The position numbers and the translations under genes were made by a program. The notes beneath the pieces were generated by a model. That model worked only from the letters and a program-made list of their open reading frames with translations, did no database searches and was not told the origin of the DNA. Shown one piece after another: positions 60,341 to 64,000 of a stretch of 64,000 nucleotides of DNA. Each line of letters begins with the position of its first letter. The first letter of the stretch is position 1. The stretch comes from Allobosea sp. UNC402CLCol (lineage in GTDB: Bacteria; Pseudomonadota; Alphaproteobacteria; Rhizobiales; Beijerinckiaceae), in the NCBI RefSeq assembly GCF_000745475.1, contig NZ_KN050692.1:575955-639954 (forward strand), in the 5' to 3' direction.

Positions 60341-62962
60341 TTGGCCGGAAAGCTGCAAGCCTATCGCGCCAAGCGCGATTTCCGGAAGACGAAGGAGCCG
60401 AGCGATGCGAGCGCGGTGGCTCCCTCCAACCGCCTGCGCTTCGTCATCCAGAAGCACGACGCGACGCGGCTCCATTACGATCTCCGGCTGGAGCTGGACG
60501 GGGTGTTCAAGTCCTGGGCGGTGACCCGGGGCCCGTCGCTCGACCCTGCCGACAAGCGCCTCGCCGTCGAGGTCGAGGATCACCCGCTCGCCTATGGCGA
60601 TTTCGAGGGGACGATCCCGAAAGGGCAATATGGCGGCGGCACGGTCCAGCTCTGGGATCGCGGCTACTGGGAGCCGGAAGGCAAGCTGAGCCCGCAGCGC
60701 CAGCTCGAAAAGGGCGATCTCAAATTCACGCTCGACGGCAAGCGGCTGAAGGGCAGCTTCGTTCTGGTGCGGATGAAGCATGACCGCGATGGCGGCAAGC
60801 GTACCAACTGGTTGCTGATCAAGCACCGCGACGCACATGCGGTCGACTCCGGCGGCGACGCCGTCCTGAAGGCCGAGACCTCGGTGGCCTCGGGCCGGAC
60901 GATGGATGCCATCGCGGCCGGGCGTGGACGCTCGCCCAAACCTTTCCTGCTGGCCGAACAGGCCATCGATGCGGGCGCCGTCTGGGACAGCACCGAGGGA
61001 TCGGCGGCGGATGCGCGCGCGGGCAAGCCGGCACGGACCGAGCCGGCCAGCCGAACTCCAAAAGCGGGGCGCACCGCTCCGGCCGCCCTGCCCGATTTCG
61101 TTCCGCCGCAGCTCTGCCAGAGCGTCGAGCGGCCGCCGGCGGGGAGCGGCTGGATCCATGAGATCAAGTTCGACGGCTATCGCATCCAGGCGCGCGTCAC
61201 CGGGGGCAAGGCCACGCTGAAGACGCGCAAGGGCCTCGACTGGACGAAGAAGTTCGGCGCGGTCGCCCAAGCCTTCAAAGACCTGCCGGATTGCATCATC
61301 GATGGCGAGATCGTCGCGCTGGACGACCATGGGGCGCCGGATTTTGCTGCGCTCCAGGCAGCCCTCTCCGAGGAGAAGACCGAGAACCTCGTCTTCTTCG
61401 CCTTCGACCTGCTTTTCCTCGACGGCGAGGATTGGCGCGAGCAGCCGCTTCTCACCCGCAAGCAGCGGCTGCAGGCGCTCCTGCGCGAGGGCGCCGATGG
61501 CGTCACACTTCGCTATGTCGAGCATTTCGAGACCGGCGGCGAGGCGGTGCTGAAATCAGCCTGCCGGCTTTCACTGGAGGGCATCGTCTCGAAGCGGAGC
61601 GACGCGCCTTATGTCTCCGGCCGTAGCGACAGCTGGGCCAAGGCGAAATGCCGGGCCGGCCACGAGGTCGTCATCGGCGGCTGGGCGACGACGGCAGGCC
61701 AATTCCGCTCGCTGCTCGTCGGCATCCATCGCGGTCCGCATTTCATCTATATCGGCCGGGTTGGCACCGGCTATGGCGCGGCCAAGGTCGACGCGCTGCT
61801 GCCGCGGCTGAAGGAGCACGCAGCCAAGGCCTCGCCCTTCACCGGCAAGGGCGCACCGCGACGGGCTCCGGGTGTGCATTGGGTCGAGCCGGTCCTCGTC
61901 GCCGAGATCGAATTCGCGGGCTGGACCGGCGACGGCATGGTCCGGCAAGCCGCCTTCAAGGGGCTGCGCGAGGACAAGCCGGCGGCGGAGGTCGAGACCG
62001 AATTGCCGGCGCCGCCCACGGAAACCGCGCCGCCAAAGCCCGTATCGGGACGCGGCGGGCGGGTCGATATTCTCGGCGTGCCGCTGTCCAAGCCCGACAA
62101 GCCGCTCTGGCCGGATGCCGAGGACGGCAGGCCCGTCACGAAGCTCGACCTCGCCCGTTATTTCGAGGCCGTCGGCACCTGGCTGCTGCCGCATATCCAG
62201 GGCCGGCCGTGCTCGCTGCTGCGGGCGCCCGACGGGATCGAGGGCGAGGTGTTCTTCCAGCGCCATGCGGGCCTCGGCACATCGAACCTGTTCGAGCTGG
62301 TGAAGATCTTCGGAGACAAGAAATCCTATCTCCAGATCGACCGGATCGAGGCCCTGATCGCGACCGCCCAGATCGGCGGAATCGAACTGCATCCCTGGAA
62401 TTGCCGGCCGGGCGAGCCGGAGGTGCCGGGGCGGCTGGTCTTCGATCTCGACCCGGGGCCGGGCGTTTCCTTCGATGCGGTGATCGCGGCGGCCAGGACC
62501 ATGAAGGAACGGCTCGAAGCGCTCGGCCTCGTCAGCTTCTGCAAGACCACCGGCGGCAAGGGCCTCCATGTCGTGACACCGCTGGCGAAGCCCGGTCGCG
62601 GCGGCCTGGACTGGCCGGCCGCCAAGGACTTCGCCCGCCGCCTCTGCGCGGCGATCGCTGCCGATGAGCCCGAGCGCTATGTCGTCAACATGGCCAAGCG
62701 CCTGCGCAAGGGGCGGATCTTCCTCGATTATCTCCGCAACGATCGCATGGCGACGGCGGTGGCGCCGCTCTCGCCGCGCGCAAGGCCCGGCGCCCATGTC
62801 TCGATGCCGCTGACCTGGGCGCAAGTGAAGGCGGGGCTCGACCCCGCCCGCTACACGATCCGCACGGTTCCGAAGCTCCTGACCACGAGCAAGGCCTGGG
62901 ACGATTACGACGAATCCGAGCGGCCTCTCGCCGAGGCGATCAGGAAGCTCGGTCGCTCCTGA
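60341..62962 (+). CDS. ligD: ATP-dependent DNA ligase LigD (PE-ligase-polymerase)
   Basis: LigD processes and seals DNA ends in bacterial nonhomologous end joining. The 873-residue protein starts at a TTG (60341). Domain order is the 3'-phosphoesterase (RFVIQKHDATRLHYDLRLEL; GTIPKGQYGGGTVQLWDRG), then the ligase with catalytic lysine at residue 276 in EIKFDGYR, DGEIVALDDHG and VIGGWATTAGQFRSLLVGIH. The polymerase/primase domain follows, with the metal aspartates in FDLDPGPG (D702, D704) and CKTTGGKGLHVVTPL. This is the Pseudomonas-type three-domain layout. ku follows 58 bases downstream. Confidence 0.96.
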   Translation: MAGKLQAYRAKRDFRKTKEPSDASAVAPSNRLRFVIQKHDATRLHYDLRLELDGVFKSWAVTRGPSLDPADKRLAVEVEDHPLAYGDFEGTIPKGQYGGGTVQLWDRGYWEPEGKLSPQRQLEKGDLKFTLDGKRLKGSFVLVRMKHDRDGGKRTNWLLIKHRDAHAVDSGGDAVLKAETSVASGRTMDAIAAGRGRSPKPFLLAEQAIDAGAVWDSTEGSAADARAGKPARTEPASRTPKAGRTAPAALPDFVPPQLCQSVERPPAGSGWIHEIKFDGYRIQARVTGGKATLKTRKGLDWTKKFGAVAQAFKDLPDCIIDGEIVALDDHGAPDFAALQAALSEEKTENLVFFAFDLLFLDGEDWREQPLLTRKQRLQALLREGADGVTLRYVEHFETGGEAVLKSACRLSLEGIVSKRSDAPYVSGRSDSWAKAKCRAGHEVVIGGWATTAGQFRSLLVGIHRGPHFIYIGRVGTGYGAAKVDALLPRLKEHAAKASPFTGKGAPRRAPGVHWVEPVLVAEIEFAGWTGDGMVRQAAFKGLREDKPAAEVETELPAPPTETAPPKPVSGRGGRVDILGVPLSKPDKPLWPDAEDGRPVTKLDLARYFEAVGTWLLPHIQGRPCSLLRAPDGIEGEVFFQRHAGLGTSNLFELVKIFGDKKSYLQIDRIEALIATAQIGGIELHPWNCRPGEPEVPGRLVFDLDPGPGVSFDAVIAAARTMKERLEALGLVSFCKTTGGKGLHVVTPLAKPGRGGLDWPAAKDFARRLCAAIAADEPERYVVNMAKRLRKGRIFLDYLRNDRMATAVAPLSPRARPGAHVSMPLTWAQVKAGLDPARYTIRTVPKLLTTSKAWDDYDESERPLAEAIRKLGRS

Positions 62963-63020
62963 TGCCGGGCGGAACGGATCGGGAGACGATGCGTTTCGCG
63001 TCGGACTGGAGTGAGCAAAC

Positions 63021-63806
63021 ATGGCCCAGCGGACATTCTGGAAAGGCTATCTCAAGCTCTCGCTCGTGACCTGCCCGGTCGCGATGATGCCGGCGCATTC
63101 GGAGAGCGAGAAGGTCCGCTTTCACACGCTCAACCGCAAGACCGGGCATCGCATCCAGAGCCGCTTCGTCGACGCCGTCACCGGCAAGCCGGTCGCCGAG
63201 GACGACGAGGTCAAGGGCTATCCCAAGGGCGATGACGACTATGTCATGCTGGAGGATGACGAGCTCGACGCCGTCGCGCTGGAGAGCACGCGCACCATCG
63301 ATATCGAGGTTTTCGCGCCGCGCTCTTCCGTCGGCTGGATCTGGTACGACACGCCGCATTACCTCGTGCCCGACGGCAAGATCGGCGACGAGGCCTTCTC
63401 TGTCATCCGCGAGGCGATGAAGTCGACGAAGACCGTCGGCATTTCCCGCGTCGTGCTCTATCGGCGCGAGCGGGCTGTGCTGCTGGAGCCGCGCGACAAA
63501 GGCATCGTGCTGTGGACGCTGCGCTATGGCGACGAGGTCCGCGACGAGAAGGACTATTTCGCCGATGTGAAGACAGCCAAGCCCGAGCCCGACATGCGCG
63601 CGCTCATGGAAAAGCTGATTACGTCGCGCACCAGGGACTGGTCGCCCGATCTGGTGCAGGATCCTGTCCAGGACGAATTGTTGAGCATCATCAAGGCCAA
63701 GCAGAAGGGCCGCAAGCCGGCCCGGAAAGCCGCGCCGGTGGCCAGCGAGGGCAACGTCGTCAGCATCATGGATGCGCTCAAGCGAAGCCTCGAACCGCGG
63801 AAGTGA
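63021..63806 (+). CDS. ku: non-homologous end joining protein Ku (first copy)
   Basis: The 261-residue Ku homodimer rings DNA ends and recruits LigD. Family segments are FWKGYLKLSLVTCPVAM, LNRKTGHRIQ, YVMLEDDELDAV, YLVPDGKIGDEAFSVIREAM, ISRVVLYRRERAVLLEPRD and WTLRYGDEVRD. A short Lys-rich tail (AKQKGRKPARKAA) and a final VVSIMDALKRSLE segment, a likely LigD contact, complete it. It is cotranscribed with ligD and convergent with a second ku gene, with stops directly adjacent. Confidence 0.95.
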   Translation: MAQRTFWKGYLKLSLVTCPVAMMPAHSESEKVRFHTLNRKTGHRIQSRFVDAVTGKPVAEDDEVKGYPKGDDDYVMLEDDELDAVALESTRTIDIEVFAPRSSVGWIWYDTPHYLVPDGKIGDEAFSVIREAMKSTKTVGISRVVLYRRERAVLLEPRDKGIVLWTLRYGDEVRDEKDYFADVKTAKPEPDMRALMEKLITSRTRDWSPDLVQDPVQDELLSIIKAKQKGRKPARKAAPVASEGNVVSIMDALKRSLEPRK

Positions 63807-64000
63807 TCAGCTTGCCTTGCGCCGCGGCTCGGCTTTGGCGGGTTTGCGTTTCGCGGTCGATTTGACGCCGGATGTCTGGCCGGCCTTGGCGCTCTGCCGG
63901 AGGGCGTCGAGCAGGTTGACGACCTTCGCAGGCTCGGGGCGCTTCGCCGGCTTGAGCTTGCGCCCCTCGATCTTCGCCTTGACCAGCTCGGCCAGCGCGC
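63807..64000 (-). CDS. ku: second Ku protein (C-terminal end only, window edge)
   Basis: The reverse-strand frame entering from the right edge reads ALAELVKAKIEGRKLKPAKR, then EPAKVVNLLDALRQSAKAG, and a basic tail ending RRKAS before the stop at 63807. The pattern of a helical end, LDAL-type contact and Lys/Arg-rich tail matches the Ku C-terminus. Only about 64 codons are visible. The stop codon is immediately next to that of the first ku gene. Rhizobiales often carry several ku copies. Confidence 0.87.
   Translation of the reverse strand, partial: ALAELVKAKIEGRKLKPAKRPEPAKVVNLLDALRQSAKAGQTSGVKSTAKRKPAKAEPRRKAS

Overview
The window is a GC-rich chromosomal segment from an alphaproteobacterium of the order Hyphomicrobiales (Rhizobiales), most like Bosea or a close relative. 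This is an inference. It rests on the Rhizobiales-type porin, the dapA-smpB and lytic transglycosylase arrangement, the ethylmalonyl-CoA pathway genes ccr and mcd, the LigD plus paired Ku genes, and intergenic palindromic repeats of the kind common in this order. Almost all of the sequence is ordinary, densely packed chromosome. No CRISPR array, prophage or complete insertion sequence was seen.

Layout: 1-2 kb carries smpB (partial), a PaiB-like flavoprotein and dapA, divergent from a Slt-type lytic transglycosylase and an alpha/beta hydrolase (2.1-5.1 kb). 5.1-8.5 kb carries a membrane protein with two helix-hairpin-helix-like repeats and a large OmpA protein with BON-like repeats. 8.9-10.3 kb is a major porin with a strong terminator. 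10.7-17.1 kb is tamB-tamA. 17.2-23.6 kb holds small-molecule oxidoreductases, a DUF4142 protein and a periplasmic cyclic nucleotide phosphodiesterase. 23.7-28.5 kb holds a GGDEF-EAL protein, an unusual aspartate-carbamoyltransferase-like protein, a composite palindromic repeat, a SIMPL protein and a cytochrome b561.

28.5-33.3 kb (minus) is an ethylmalonyl-CoA pathway neighbourhood: methylsuccinyl-CoA dehydrogenase, an EamA transporter, a GST and crotonyl-CoA carboxylase/reductase. 33.8-35.9 kb is ubiG divergent from the aspartate kinase gene lysC, which with dapA serves lysine synthesis. 36.0-40.8 kb is an RND efflux pair with a MarR regulator. 41.0-44.7 kb has a crotonase, an old yellow enzyme and an M32 carboxypeptidase.

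45.0-51.6 kb is one tightly overlapped minus-strand operon: an ABC importer of the polyamine/opine type together with a three-subunit amine or opine dehydrogenase. It faces a divergent IclR regulator across a palindrome-rich promoter region. 53.1-55.9 kb is thiOSGE behind a TPP riboswitch.

After tRNA-Ser(GCT) at 56.1 kb the sequence changes character up to about 59.2 kb. It holds a small orphan ORF, an outer-membrane-type protein ending in a collagen-like Gly-X-Y tail, a decayed pseudogene and AT-rich DNA, which looks like an accessory patch. The window closes with a DUF3008 protein, a short-chain dehydrogenase and the NHEJ genes ligD and ku, with a second ku entering from the right on the other strand.

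The most unusual items are the collagen-tailed outer membrane protein with a leader resembling the start of a short-chain dehydrogenase, a dispersed repeat embedded in the N-terminal codons of tamB, the atypical carbamoyltransferase, and the transporter-dehydrogenase operon of unknown substrate.
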